Shown: positions 1-8,073, counted from the first letter of the stretch. The stretch: 64,000 nt of DNA from Promicromonospora sukumoe (GCF_014137995.1 NZ_JACGWV010000002.1:930001-994000), one strand, 5' to 3'. A program made the numbers and translations. The notes: generated from the sequence alone by a model not told the origin.

Positions 1-97
1 CAGAAGGTCGATCGGGTCGGCGGCCAGGAGAGGACAGCTGGGCTGTCTACGGCAAGCAAGCAGGACCGTAGCCGACTCCGCTCAGCGCGACGAGCGG

Positions 98-290
98 GGT
101 AGCGCAGGTAGCGGAGCCCCCCGCTACCGGTAGCGGGGGCGCTACCGCACCCGCCACCCCGGGAGCCGCTAGATTTCAACGATTCTCGCCGAAGGTAGCG
201 GAGTAGCGGCCTTCGAGCTAGACCCCTGATTTGGCCCGAAACCCGGGTTCTGGCACTCGACGGATAGTCCGCGACTCCGCTACCGCTACC
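98..290. repeat. Cluster of GGTAGCGG octamers (possible transfer or replication locus)
   Basis: Exact copies of GGTAGCGG, in either orientation, lie at 107-114, 121-128 (inverted), 129-136, 194-201, 277-284 and 283-290 (both inverted). One-base variants lie at 98-105, 139-146 and 202-209. Copies 121-136 form a perfect palindrome and 194-209 are head to tail. No convincing gene occupies 1-293. Streptomyces conjugative elements carry clusters of 8-bp repeats in clt, bound by the TraB translocase, and plasmid origins carry iterons; either role is possible here. The assignment is inference; the repeats are directly visible. Confidence 0.7.
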
Positions 291-293
291 GCG

Positions 294-704
294 TCAGGCC
301 AGCGTCGTCGTGAGGTAGTCCTGCACCGCTGGCGCGAAGCCGTAGGGCACGTAGTCGGTGAACGTGTCCGGTGTCGCCCACACGATGTCTGCGAGTTCTT
401 CGGCGTCCGCGACGTACGCCGCGCCGCTGATGACGTCGCACGCGACATAGCCCATCAGGCGACCCGTGTTCGGGTGCACCCGCTCCCCCAGCACCTTCAC
501 AGCCTCGACGGTGAGCCCGGCCTCTTCGGCAGTCTCACGGACCGCCGCCTGCTCGAACGTCTCCCCCGGCTCGACTGCGCCGGCGGGGAACTGCCACGAG
601 AGCGAGCCCTCGGAAACGCGCCGCTGGACCAGGAGCAGCTTCCCGTCCTGGACGATGATTGCCGCTGCGATGGCGGGCTTCTCTTCGGTCACTGCCTCAG
701 ACAT
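294..704 (-). CDS. Nudix hydrolase (Pif-like, AICE cargo)
   Basis: This 136-residue protein is essentially one Nudix domain. The box (G-x5-E-x7-RE-x2-EE-x-G) is complete at residues about 42-64, so it should hydrolyse a nucleoside-diphosphate-linked substrate with Mg2+; the substrate cannot be told. The chosen ATG at 704 overlaps the end of the upstream HTH-Nudix gene by 8 nt, which suggests translational coupling; a longer in-frame extension upstream is only antisense-free coding of the neighbouring gene in another frame. In the Streptomyces element pSAM2 a Nudix protein, Pif, gives immunity against redundant transfer, so a similar role is plausible in this element. Confidence 0.8.
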   Translation of the reverse strand: MSEAVTEEKPAIAAAIIVQDGKLLLVQRRVSEGSLSWQFPAGAVEPGETFEQAAVRETAEEAGLTVEAVKVLGERVHPNTGRLMGYVACDVISGAAYVADAEELADIVWATPDTFTDYVPYGFAPAVQDYLTTTLA

Positions 705-1347
705 GCGTGCCTCCCAGCACTTCGAGAATGGGCGGGTAGATAGTGCTCTCCGGGATGAACCTTCCCAGGTCCGCCACGGCGACCCATGCGACACTGGCGT
801 TCTCCACGACGTCGCGATTCTCCGCCTCACCGGCGAGGTAGTCACAGTGGAAATACTCGATGTACACGCCCGTGTGCGGGTGCACACGGGCTCCGATCTG
901 CTCGCTGACGGAGCAGTGGACGGCGGTCTCGACGTAGGTCTCACGGACGGCGGCATCGGCAGGTGAGCCGCCGGGCTTCACGATGCCAGCCGGGAACTGC
1001 CAGCGGAGCGCGCCGTCGTCGCGGCGCTGAACCAGGAGGACGGAATCGTCCCGCTGGACCACGGACAGGGCGACCATCAGCCGCTGAGGCCCGCTGTCGT
1101 CCCGTTCTGGTTCAGCAGCTCGCATCGCATGCGCGAACCGCTGACGGGCGCCGTCGTCGGCTCGCTGCACGGCTGCGTCGAGCATTCGCTGGACGTCGGG
1201 ACGCGGTCGAGTACCCGGGTTCTGGTGCCAGCCCGCCACTGTGCGTGGTGCGAGCCCTAGATGCTCCGCGAACTCTTCGTTGGACATGCGTAGCGCGGCC
1301 TGGAGCCTCCCTGCTCGCTCGCCGTTCCACGCGTCGATCACAGTCAC
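697..1347 (-). CDS. HTH-Nudix fusion protein with a degenerate Nudix box
   Basis: The protein has an N-terminal helix-turn-helix-like segment (EEFAEHLGLAPRTVAGW) and a C-terminal Nudix fold. Its Nudix box has lost key residues: the first Glu is Gly, and the REUxEExGU part reads RETYVETAV, missing one catalytic Glu and the Gly. It may therefore bind rather than cleave a nucleotide ligand and act as a ligand-sensing regulator. It lies directly upstream of, and overlaps, an intact Nudix gene. The start is uncertain: GTG at 1347 has a strong GGGGGTGA site 5 nt upstream; ATGs at 1365 and 1407 are alternatives. TGCA-rich repeats at 1361-1400 may be its promoter or operator region. Confidence 0.7.
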   Translation of the reverse strand: MTVIDAWNGERAGRLQAALRMSNEEFAEHLGLAPRTVAGWHQNPGTRPRPDVQRMLDAAVQRADDGARQRFAHAMRAAEPERDDSGPQRLMVALSVVQRDDSVLLVQRRDDGALRWQFPAGIVKPGGSPADAAVRETYVETAVHCSVSEQIGARVHPHTGVYIEYFHCDYLAGEAENRDVVENASVAWVAVADLGRFIPESTIYPPILEVLGGTHV

Positions 1348-1453
1348 TGCAATCACCCCCTGCATCGGTTGCACGTGCACTGCATCGGGACTGCACCGGG
1401 GCGTCATCGATCGCCCGCCCGAACAGCGATTCGCTGGTCACATGCGAAACGAC

Positions 1454-1780
1454 CTACTCCGCCCGAGCCTCTTCCAGGGCCTTGACCCGCGCTTCGAGCG
1501 CGGCGACGCGCTCGACCAGGCTCTCAGCGTCGCCCGTCGCGCTCCGCTGGTCAGCAGAGGCAACGAAGACTCCCTTGCCCTGCTGCCCGACGACGTAGCC
1601 CTCCGCCTTAAGCGCGCTGATGGCGTCACGGACGACCGTGCTGGAGACGCCGTGCTCCGCCTGGAGCGACGACGAGGAGGGCAGTTGAGCGCCCTCGGGA
1701 AGGTCACCGCTGACGATGCGGCGTCGAAGTTCTCCGGCCAGCCGTCGACCGGCGGGTTCGCTCGTGAGGTTCGTGTTCAT
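1454..1780 (-). CDS. GntR-family transcriptional repressor (KorSA-like)
   Basis: This 108-residue protein has a GntR winged helix (RRRIVSGDLPEGAQLPSSSSLQAEHGVSSTV... region) followed by a short C-terminal helix rich in Ala, Glu and Leu that could be a coiled coil. It has no large effector domain, like KorSA of pSAM2, which represses element replication and transfer genes. ATG at 1780 is chosen because GGAGG stands 10 nt upstream; an upstream start would have no such site. The divergent region to 1944 holds three GCACTA(A/G)GT repeats that are likely its operators. Confidence 0.8.
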   Translation of the reverse strand: MNTNLTSEPAGRRLAGELRRRIVSGDLPEGAQLPSSSSLQAEHGVSSTVVRDAISALKAEGYVVGQQGKGVFVASADQRSATGDAESLVERVAALEARVKALEEARAE

Positions 1781-1800
1781 CAGGGCACCGCCTCCTTCGT

Positions 1801-1880
1801 GCACTAAGTACAGCACACCCCACCTGCGAGTTCACGGAAGTTCACTCGTGACGCTTGACGCACTAGGTGCACTAAGTGCA
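1801..1880. promoter_or_regulatory. GntR operator repeats
   Basis: The motif GCACTA(A/G)GT occurs at 1801-1809, 1860-1868 and 1870-1878. The last copy is part of the perfect odd palindrome TGCACTAAGTGCA (1868-1880). The sites sit between the GntR gene (start 1780, minus strand) and the plus-strand gene at 1944, as expected for an autoregulated divergent control region. Binding by the neighbouring GntR protein is inferred. Confidence 0.6.
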
Positions 1881-1943
1881 TTGTGGAACCACTCGCCAAT
1901 GACACAGGGTCATCGGCCAGGACAACGAACATCGGAGGTCATC

Positions 1944-2339
1944 ATGTCTGTGACGACGACGGAGAAGACAGCGCTCGGGGCGATGGAGCCGCGGAGCCTG
2001 GTGGACGTCATGATCGACACCGCGGCGCTGGTGGGCCGCATCGGCCGTGACCGCGTCGTGGAGGCGCACGTCCACGTTCACGACGTGATCATCACGCTCG
2101 CAAGCGGTGTGGACGCATGGGCCGTGGCCGACGAGCTGGGCCTGTCGGGTCGGGACCTGACCGAGGACAGCGCCATGGGCGAACTGAGCCGGACGGCCTG
2201 GGGCTACGACGCCGCGCCCGGCGTCTCTTACGTCGCGCTGATGGGCGAGGAGATGCCCGGCGACGTCGAGACGTACGCCAAGCAGACCGGTCGCCGCGAC
2301 GCTGGCGCTGGGCTCCGTGCGGTCGGACCGAACGCGTGA
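1944..2339 (+). CDS. Hypothetical AICE protein
   Basis: A 131-residue soluble protein that I do not recognise. ATG at 1944 follows a GGAGG at 1934-1938. Residues 15-95 look like a compact alpha/beta fold with an HVHVHDV segment; there is no signal peptide or membrane segment. It is the first plus-strand gene after the GntR operators and probably heads the replication/integration operon (ATPase, HTH, integrase). Confidence 0.65.
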   Translation: MSVTTTEKTALGAMEPRSLVDVMIDTAALVGRIGRDRVVEAHVHVHDVIITLASGVDAWAVADELGLSGRDLTEDSAMGELSRTAWGYDAAPGVSYVALMGEEMPGDVETYAKQTGRRDAGAGLRAVGPNA

Positions 2340-2403
2340 CGCGGCCCGGCTTCTACTCGGGCCGCTCTCGCCGTCCGGCTCCTGTCCGTCCGCCAGCACG
2401 CGC

Positions 2404-2487
2404 GGACCGGTCCGCCTGGCGCGGACGACCGGACCGGTCCGGACCGCCGGACACGCGCCCCGGACATCCGGACCAGCGGACCGGTCC
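2404..2487. repeat. GGACCGGTCC palindrome cluster upstream of the replication ATPase
   Basis: The palindrome GGACCGGTCC occurs three times (2404-2413, 2431-2440, 2478-2487), embedded in many CCGGAC/GTCCGG hexamers across about 2370-2570. This 274-bp stretch (2340-2613) contains no credible gene. Short palindromic iterons just before a replication gene suggest an origin or a binding site for the ATPase or a partner initiator. Confidence 0.6.
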
Positions 2488-2613
2488 GGACATGAACGTC
2501 ATCCGGCCGGACAGCACGAATGCCGCCCGGCCGGAAACGCGGACAGGACACCCGGCCAGGGGTGACCAGTCCAGTCAGACCGCACACGAATCCAACCGCC
2601 AGGAAGGGTCACG

Positions 2614-4476
2614 ATGAACAGCCCAAACCCAGTGAACACCACGGGTGACAGCCACGTCACGCCGGACATGTCCGCCCGGACAGACGGCGACGCGGCACCC
2701 GCCGCGCCCGCCCCGGACACCTCCGGTCCGAAGGAACGCAAGTCCGCCGCCGCCGTCCTGGTCGAACTCGCCCAGGACCGGTACGGGTTCGGCTGCACCA
2801 CGGACGGCGAGCCTTTCGCCGTACCGAAGACCGGCGGCAACATCGTGCGCATGCTGCGCGGCGGACGTTCATCGCTCCGCGCGGAACTCGCCCAGAACTA
2901 CCAGCGCCAGACCGGCCTCATCGCCGGACAGCAAGCCCTGGCTGACGCGCTGCTCGTGATCGAGGGCACCGCCCGCCAGTCGGAACCGAGAGCGGTGCAC
3001 CTGCGGGTCGCGGAGCACGCCGGCGCAACCTGGATCGACCTCGGCGACGCCGCCGAGAGCGTCGTACGGGTCGACTCGCGCGGCTGGACCATGGCGGGCG
3101 AGGTGCCCGTCCTGTTCCGCCGCACCGCCCTGACCGACGCGTTCCCCGCCCCAGAGCCGGGCGGGACGCTCGATGACCTGTGGGCGCTCCTCAACGTCAC
3201 CCCGGCTGACCGACCGCTCGTGCTCGGCTGGCTCGTGGCCGCTCTGGGATGGGAACAGATCCCGCACCCGATGCTGGCACTGCTGGGTGAGCAGGGCACC
3301 GGGAAGTCATCAGCGACCAAGAACCTGGTGCAGCTCGTTGACCCGTCCGGCGTCCCGCTGCGCAAGCCACCCCGAGACGCCACAGGCTGGATCACCGCTG
3401 CGGCCGGATCGTGGGTCGTCGGGCTGGACAACATGTCCGTCATCCCCGGCTGGCTGTCCGACTCGCTGTGCAGAGCCGTGACCGGTGACGGCGATGTCGT
3501 GCGCCGCCTCTACACCGATGACGACCTGGCCGTGGTCTCCTTCCGCCGTGCCATCGTCATGAACGGCATCGACGTCGGCGCCATGGCTCCCGACCTCGCG
3601 GACCGATCCATCGTGGTCAACCTGGACCGGATCACCGAGGACCGCCGCCGCCCCGAGTCGCAGTTGGTCCAGGCGTGGGAGACGGCATGGCCGCGCGTCT
3701 TCGGTGCGCTGCTCTCCCAGGTCCAGGCGTGCAAGGCCCAGGTGCCCGGCGTGCGGCTCGACTCACTGCCGCGCATGGCCGACTTCGCCGTCGTGCTCGC
3801 GGCGCTGGACCAGGTGAACGGGACGGCCGGGCTGGCTGCGTACCGGGACCAGGCGAGCACGCTCGCGCTCGACGCCGTGACCTCTGACCCGTTCCTGGCC
3901 GCGCTGTCCGTCCACGTGACCGAGGCGTGGCAGGGCACGGCCGGTGCGCTGCTCGACCTGGTCCAGCCGGAGGGCAACCCGCCGCGCACCTGGCCCAAGA
4001 GCGCCCGAGGCGTGACCGGGATCTTGAAGCGCACCGCGCCCGCTCTGCGCTCCGCCGGATGGGGCGTGGAGGACCTCGGAGCCGCGAACAAGAACGGCGT
4101 CACCGTCTGGCGGCTCACCCCGCCCGGAGATGTCTCGGAATCATCCCCGCTTATCCCCGCTTCCCCGTCGTCGCAGGTCACAGCCCTGCCCACGACGGGA
4201 AGCGGCGGGGAAGGGCGGGTTAGCGACCCGAGCAGGCGGGGTAACGGCGGGGAACGATACCCCGCCCTGAGAGTCGTTAACCCGCCTATCCCCGCCACCC
4301 CCGACGCTCTGACCAGCAGAAACGGGGAAGCGGGGAAGGCGGGGAACGAATCCGGGACATCTCAGGTCGGGACCTGCCCCGACTGCGGAGAGTCCCTGAC
4401 TGGACCCGGATACACCGCCCGCTGCCGACCGAACCACCACACCGACGACGCCCAGGAGAGCACCCATGTCTCGTGA
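2614..4476 (+). CDS. Primase-helicase-like ATPase, probable element replication protein
   Basis: A 620-residue protein with a Walker A motif (LGEQGTGKSS, about residue 226) and a Walker B-like WVVGLDN about 40 residues later, in the arrangement of the helicase half of phage/plasmid primase-helicases. An arginine-containing segment (DLADRSIVVNL) follows. The C-terminal 120 residues are low in complexity and end in a zinc-ribbon-like CPDCGES...C. No primase active site is evident, so it probably works as a replicative helicase/initiator for the excised element. ATG at 2614 has AGGAAGG upstream. It overlaps the next gene by 11 nt. The low-complexity part coincides with a DNA repeat cluster (GCGGGGAA). 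Confidence 0.75.
   Translation: MNSPNPVNTTGDSHVTPDMSARTDGDAAPAAPAPDTSGPKERKSAAAVLVELAQDRYGFGCTTDGEPFAVPKTGGNIVRMLRGGRSSLRAELAQNYQRQTGLIAGQQALADALLVIEGTARQSEPRAVHLRVAEHAGATWIDLGDAAESVVRVDSRGWTMAGEVPVLFRRTALTDAFPAPEPGGTLDDLWALLNVTPADRPLVLGWLVAALGWEQIPHPMLALLGEQGTGKSSATKNLVQLVDPSGVPLRKPPRDATGWITAAAGSWVVGLDNMSVIPGWLSDSLCRAVTGDGDVVRRLYTDDDLAVVSFRRAIVMNGIDVGAMAPDLADRSIVVNLDRITEDRRRPESQLVQAWETAWPRVFGALLSQVQACKAQVPGVRLDSLPRMADFAVVLAALDQVNGTAGLAAYRDQASTLALDAVTSDPFLAALSVHVTEAWQGTAGALLDLVQPEGNPPRTWPKSARGVTGILKRTAPALRSAGWGVEDLGAANKNGVTVWRLTPPGDVSESSPLIPASPSSQVTALPTTGSGGEGRVSDPSRRGNGGERYPALRVVNPPIPATPDALTSRNGEAGKAGNESGTSQVGTCPDCGESLTGPGYTARCRPNHHTDDAQESTHVS
4145..4350. repeat. GCGGGGAA iterated repeats inside the replication ATPase gene
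   Basis: CCCCGC/GCGGGG cores recur about ten times, for example at 4145-4150, 4155-4160, 4205-4210, 4236-4241 and 4247-4252, then in both orientations to about 4346. The encoded peptide segment is low in complexity. Origins inside rep genes are known in actinomycete plasmids, so this may be an intragenic iteron array. Confidence 0.5.
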
Positions 4477-4684
4477 GACCACCGTCGCCATCGCGACGAC
4501 ACCCATCCCCGCTGACGCGTTCCTGACGACCGAGGAAGTAGCTGCGTGGCTCAAGGTCGCTCCCTCGACGGTGTGCCGCTGGCGGCTCGCTGGCAAGGGT
4601 CCGCGCGTCGTGTGGCTCTCGCCCTCGCTCCCCCGCTACCGCCGGGACGACGTCATGGTCTGGCTCGACAAGGTGGCCGCCTGA
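4466..4684 (+). CDS. Excisionase-like helix-turn-helix protein (Xis)
   Basis: A 72-residue protein with a MerR/Xis-type winged HTH: TTEEVAAWLKVAPSTVCRW followed by a wing ending PRYRRDDVMVWL. ATG at 4466 has AGGAGAG upstream and lies within the end of the ATPase gene. Its stop overlaps the integrase start (TGATG). Its position directly before the integrase is the usual xis-int order in AICEs, so it probably directs excision. Confidence 0.85.
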   Translation: MSRETTVAIATTPIPADAFLTTEEVAAWLKVAPSTVCRWRLAGKGPRVVWLSPSLPRYRRDDVMVWLDKVAA

Positions 4685-5802
4685 TGAGCATCGTCAAGGA
4701 GAACGGCCGGTTCCGCGCCCGCCTGAAGTCCGGCCGTCAGAACATCGCCTCCAAGACGTTCGACACCAAGCGTGAGGCCAAGGCGTGGCTCGACCGGGAA
4801 CGGGCCGCCCTCGCGGGCGGCCTGGACCCCCGGGCGGGCAAGGAGCCGGTGAAGTCGGCCCTGGACCGCTGGCTGTCGATCCGCAGGACGACGGTCGCGA
4901 AGAAGACCTACACGGCGGACCTGGACCTGCGCCGGCTAACCCCCACGAGCATGCTGAACGTGCACCTGTCGGCGGTCTCAGAGCGCGAGGTCGCGCGCTC
5001 CTTCGAGAAGTTGCTCGCCGCCGGTCTGGCCGAGTCGTCGGTAGTGCGGTACCGCGCCAGCCTGTCGGTGTTCTTCTCCTGGTGCGTCCGTGAGAAGTTG
5101 CTTGCGCGGAACCCCGTCGCCGGGGTCAAGGTCCCCAAGGGCTCCGACGAGGTGGACGAGATGCACCCGTTCACGGAGAACGAGCTCGAAGCCGCGTACC
5201 TGGTCTGGAAGATGAAGGACGAGCGGCTCGCGGACATCCTGCTCGTGCTGGGCTGGACCGGGCTCCGCTGGGGCGAGGCCCGCGCGATGCAGGTCGCGTC
5301 CGTGATGGAGGTCCCGACGCCCGCGCTCATGGTCCGCCGTAGCCAGCCCGAGGGCTCCCCGATCAAGGCAACCAAGGGCCGGAGCATGCGCCGCGTGCCC
5401 CTGGGCAACCGAGTGCTGCCGATCGTCCGCGAACTGGCACGCGACAAGGCACCGCACGATCTGCTGTTCACGACGTCAGGCGGGGCGCAACTGTGGCGGT
5501 CGTCGTCGCTGCGGCTGCTCGACTGGACGAGGCTCGACGATGCCAGGAACAACGTCGGGACAGGTCGGGGCCGTCGCCTCCACGACCTGCGGCACACGGC
5601 CGCGTGCCTCTGGCTGGCACGGCGCATCGACCCCGGAACAGTGCAGGCCTGGTGCGGCCACGAGTCCATCGCGACCACGAACCGATACCTGCACTACCTC
5701 GGTACTGGAGCCGACAAGGCGGGCCTGGATCGCCTCAACGAAGGGGTCTCTGACGACTCGGGGGCCGCCGGGGGGCCGCAATCCGAGGAGGACGCCTCCT
5801 AG
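4684..5802 (+). CDS. Tyrosine site-specific integrase
   Basis: A 372-residue phage-type recombinase. It has an N-terminal Arm-type DNA-binding domain (residues 1-45), a SAM-like core-binding domain (about 55-150) and a catalytic domain. Visible active-site residues are Arg195 (TGLRWGEA), His300 and Arg303 (LHDLRHTA), His326 (CGHES) and nucleophile Tyr335 (NRYLHY). The ATG at 4684 overlaps the xis stop; a longer in-frame reading upstream is within xis and was not used. The gene ends 60 bp from the 3' end of tRNA-Ala(CGC), the presumed attachment site. Confidence 0.95.
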   Translation: MSIVKENGRFRARLKSGRQNIASKTFDTKREAKAWLDRERAALAGGLDPRAGKEPVKSALDRWLSIRRTTVAKKTYTADLDLRRLTPTSMLNVHLSAVSEREVARSFEKLLAAGLAESSVVRYRASLSVFFSWCVREKLLARNPVAGVKVPKGSDEVDEMHPFTENELEAAYLVWKMKDERLADILLVLGWTGLRWGEARAMQVASVMEVPTPALMVRRSQPEGSPIKATKGRSMRRVPLGNRVLPIVRELARDKAPHDLLFTTSGGAQLWRSSSLRLLDWTRLDDARNNVGTGRGRRLHDLRHTAACLWLARRIDPGTVQAWCGHESIATTNRYLHYLGTGADKAGLDRLNEGVSDDSGAAGGPQSEEDAS

Positions 5803-5810
5803 GCAACGAA

Positions 5811-5856
5811 GAAACCCCGCTTGACCGGAGCGTTTGCCCTGGTCAAGCGGGGTTTC
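5811..5856. terminator. 16-bp perfect hairpin between int and tRNA-Ala
   Basis: Arms 5811-5826 and 5841-5856 (GAAACCCCGCTTGACC and its complement) are perfectly paired around a 14-nt loop. It lies between the integrase stop and the 3' end of the convergent tRNA and probably terminates both. It could also be part of the attachment region. Confidence 0.75.
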
Positions 5857-5862
5857 CGTCTG

Positions 5863-5935
5863 TGGAGCTAGGGGGATTCGAACCCCCGACCTTCTCATTG
5901 CGAACGAGACGCGCTACCAACTGCGCCATAGCCCC
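5863..5935 (-). tRNA. tRNA-Ala (anticodon CGC)
   Basis: The minus strand folds as a complete 73-nt cloverleaf: acceptor GGGGCTA/TAGCTCC containing the G3-U70 wobble typical of alanine tRNA, D arm GCGC...GCGC, anticodon stem TCTCG/TGAGA with loop TTCGCAA (anticodon CGC), and T arm GGGGG-TTCGAAT-CCCCC. The discriminator base is A and CCA is not encoded. The integrase gene lies beside its 3' end, which marks it as the element's insertion target. Confidence 0.95.
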
Positions 5936-5986
5936 TCGGACTGCAGAAGACTAGCACTTCACCGCCGGTGCTCCGCAACTTGATGC

Positions 5987-6084
5987 GGTGTCGCGCGGGT
6001 CACGAGCACGTGACTCGCGCGACACCCGACCAGCCACGACGCCGCGCGGCGGGGTGCGGCAGGTCACCCCGCCGCGCGGCGTCG
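5987..6084 (-). terminator. Two long hairpins after the GlpR-like gene
   Basis: One hairpin has 20-bp perfect arms at 6037-6056 and 6065-6084 with the stop codon of the GlpR-like gene at the loop edge (6064-6066). A second, with 18-bp arms and one mismatch, lies at 5987-6004 and 6009-6026. Together they should stop minus-strand transcription before tRNA-Ala. Confidence 0.65.
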
Positions 6085-7239
6085 GGCCAGGATCTCCTCG
6101 AGCGGCTGGCCCAGCGTCTCCGACTTCATGCGGGGCGGCTCGCCCCGCAGCAGCTCGTCCTCGGCGACGGCGTCGGCCCCCGACCCGGCAGCCCCGGACG
6201 TGGCGGCACCAGCGGCGCCGGCCGCCGTCGTCGGACCGGAAGCCGAGGAAGCCGAACCAGAACCCCCAGCGCGCCCAGAACCGCCCGCAGACGCCCCCTT
6301 GGCCGACGAAGCCGACGAAGGCCCCAGAGCAGCCGGCAGCGCCGCAGGCGTCCGCTGGGGCGCCTTCGGCTTGGTCACGTACGTGGGCAGCGGCACCGGG
6401 ACCGGGTCCCAGGCCCGCCCGCTCTGCGGCTCGGCGACCTTCGTCGGCGCGCCACCAGCAACACCAGCAGCACCCGCACCACCAGCAGGCGACTCCTCGA
6501 CAACCTCCGCCGAGACCTCGATGACCTGCGGCTTCTCCGGCCCGTCGAGGATCTCGTCGAGCACGTTCTTGCCGCCGACCCGCGGGATCGCCTGCGTCTG
6601 CGTGTCCGAGCCGCGCGTCGCCAGGCCCACGACCTGCGCGCGGTTGCGCGGCGCGTACGGGCCGCCGTTGGCGAGGGCACGGGCCTGCGTCGCGCGCTGG
6701 CGCGCCGCCCGGACCGTGGCCTGCCATCGGGCGTCCGCCCGGCGGGCCGCACGGGCCGCGCGACGGCCCAGGAACAGCACGAACAGCAGCATCGCCGACG
6801 TCGCGACGGCGGCGCCCCAGTGCAGCTGACCGAAGCCGACGAGCGCCCACGCGACGACACTGGACACCAGCAGGAAGATCGAGACGATGAAACGACGGCG
6901 CGCACGGGCGGCCCGGCGCGCACGGCGCTCGACCCGGCGGATGCGCTCCGCGGTCAGCGGGCGGCCGCGCACCATGATCTGGAGGGGCAGGCCCTGTCGC
7001 GGGGTCGGGTGGGCGACGCGCGGCACGCCCTGGCCGCTACCTCGCCGGTTGCCGTCGTTGACCATCGCCCCTCCTCTCCTGGCCGAGCCGCTCATGGCGA
7101 CGATGCGCAGTCCACCTGAGAACCGGTCCGGCACCCGTGCGTCGGCGAGCTCCGCCCGTCGACGCACCATGCTCGGCATCCAGTAGCCCAGCCACAGGAC
7201 GAACAGCGCTACGGCTGTGAGTCCCGCGGTCGATTCCAC
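6064..7239 (-). CDS. Three-TM membrane protein resembling the Glp receptor (GlpR)
   Basis: A 391-residue protein with a membrane helix at residues 5-23, a basic linker, two more helices at about 117-135 and 139-158, and a long C-terminal cytoplasmic tail rich in Ala, Gly, Pro and Ser. In mycobacteria and corynebacteria the gene order is galU, glp (MoeA-like), rimJ-type GNAT, membrane protein; the last has been described as the receptor GlpR, which links Glp to division and polar growth. Here the gene follows a GNAT gene, so the GlpR assignment rests on topology and neighbourhood, not on a recognised motif. The GTG start has TAACGT 6 nt upstream, so the mRNA may be leaderless. Confidence 0.6.
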   Translation of the reverse strand: MESTAGLTAVALFVLWLGYWMPSMVRRRAELADARVPDRFSGGLRIVAMSGSARRGGAMVNDGNRRGSGQGVPRVAHPTPRQGLPLQIMVRGRPLTAERIRRVERRARRAARARRRFIVSIFLLVSSVVAWALVGFGQLHWGAAVATSAMLLFVLFLGRRAARAARRADARWQATVRAARQRATQARALANGGPYAPRNRAQVVGLATRGSDTQTQAIPRVGGKNVLDEILDGPEKPQVIEVSAEVVEESPAGGAGAAGVAGGAPTKVAEPQSGRAWDPVPVPLPTYVTKPKAPQRTPAALPAALGPSSASSAKGASAGGSGRAGGSGSASSASGPTTAAGAAGAATSGAAGSGADAVAEDELLRGEPPRMKSETLGQPLEEILARRRAAG

Positions 7240-7299
7240 GACACGACGTTAGGCGAGCATCGCCACACCCGGCCGCAGCACGCACGGCGTGTCCCACCG

Positions 7300-8073
7300 T
7301 TACAGGGCCTCGCGCAGGCGCTGCCAGCGCGCGAGCAGCCCCTCGGGAACCTCCTCGCGGGTGACCGCGAAGGTGCGGTGGTCGCGCCACTGGCCCTGGA
7401 TGTGCAGGAACCGCTCGCGCACGCCCTCGTCCCGCAGGCCCAGCTTCTCGACGACGCGGAGGCTCGGCTTGTTCTCGGGCCGGATGTTGATCTCGATGCG
7501 GTGCAGCCCCAGGAAGAAGGCGTAGTCCGTGGCCATCGCGACGCCGGTCGGGATCACGCCGCGCCCGGCGACGCTCTGGCTGACCCAGTAGCCGATGCTC
7601 GCGGAGCACATGGAGCCCCAGGTGATCGAGGCGACCGTCAGCTGGCCCACGAGCGCGCCGTCGAGCTCCACCCCGAAGGGGAGCGACGTGCCGGCACGGG
7701 CCTGCGCCGAGAGGGACCGCACGTACTCGCCGAACGTCGAGGCGATGTAGCGGTTCGCACCGGGCGACGTCGCCTCCCAGCGCTCCAGCCAGGCCGCGTT
7801 CTCCGCCCGGAGCCGCGACCAGTCGGTAGCGTCCCGGCGCCGGAGCGGACGCAGCACGACCGTCCCCGTCGGTGTGTCCTCACGCAGCGTCACCGGCCAT
7901 GGCTTGGCCACCGTCCACCCCTTCACAAACTTTCCCGTGGTGCCTTCCGGCACGTCCGACTTACTCGACGGCAACATCGTTCGCCCCCTGCCACGTCCCA
8001 TGACGTATCCCTCGCTGGAGGAGGGTCTACCACGCTCGGTGGCCTGGGACCCGTCGAGCAGCCGCTCGGTCAT
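7300..8073 (-). CDS. GNAT-family N-acetyltransferase (RimJ-like)
   Basis: The GNAT fold spans about residues 65-240, with the acetyl-CoA loop region (SIGYWVSQSVAGRGVIPTGVAMATDYAF) and the typical HRIEINIRPENKPSLRVVEKLG motif of ribosomal-protein/peptide N-acetyltransferases. An extra N-terminal 50-60 residues precede it. ATG at 8073 is chosen because AAGGCGAG stands just upstream; starts at internal Met codons are possible, as the N-terminal part is not conserved-looking. It is divergent from the cyclo-ligase gene and 60 bp upstream of the GlpR-like gene. Confidence 0.8.
   Translation of the reverse strand: MTERLLDGSQATERGRPSSSEGYVMGRGRGRTMLPSSKSDVPEGTTGKFVKGWTVAKPWPVTLREDTPTGTVVLRPLRRRDATDWSRLRAENAAWLERWEATSPGANRYIASTFGEYVRSLSAQARAGTSLPFGVELDGALVGQLTVASITWGSMCSASIGYWVSQSVAGRGVIPTGVAMATDYAFFLGLHRIEINIRPENKPSLRVVEKLGLRDEGVRERFLHIQGQWRDHRTFAVTREEVPEGLLARWQRLREAL

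Noticed and set aside
1..20. Possible left attachment site (AGAAGGTCG resembles the tRNA-Ala sequence)
   Set aside because: Only nine bases match, too short; the true left end should be outside the window.
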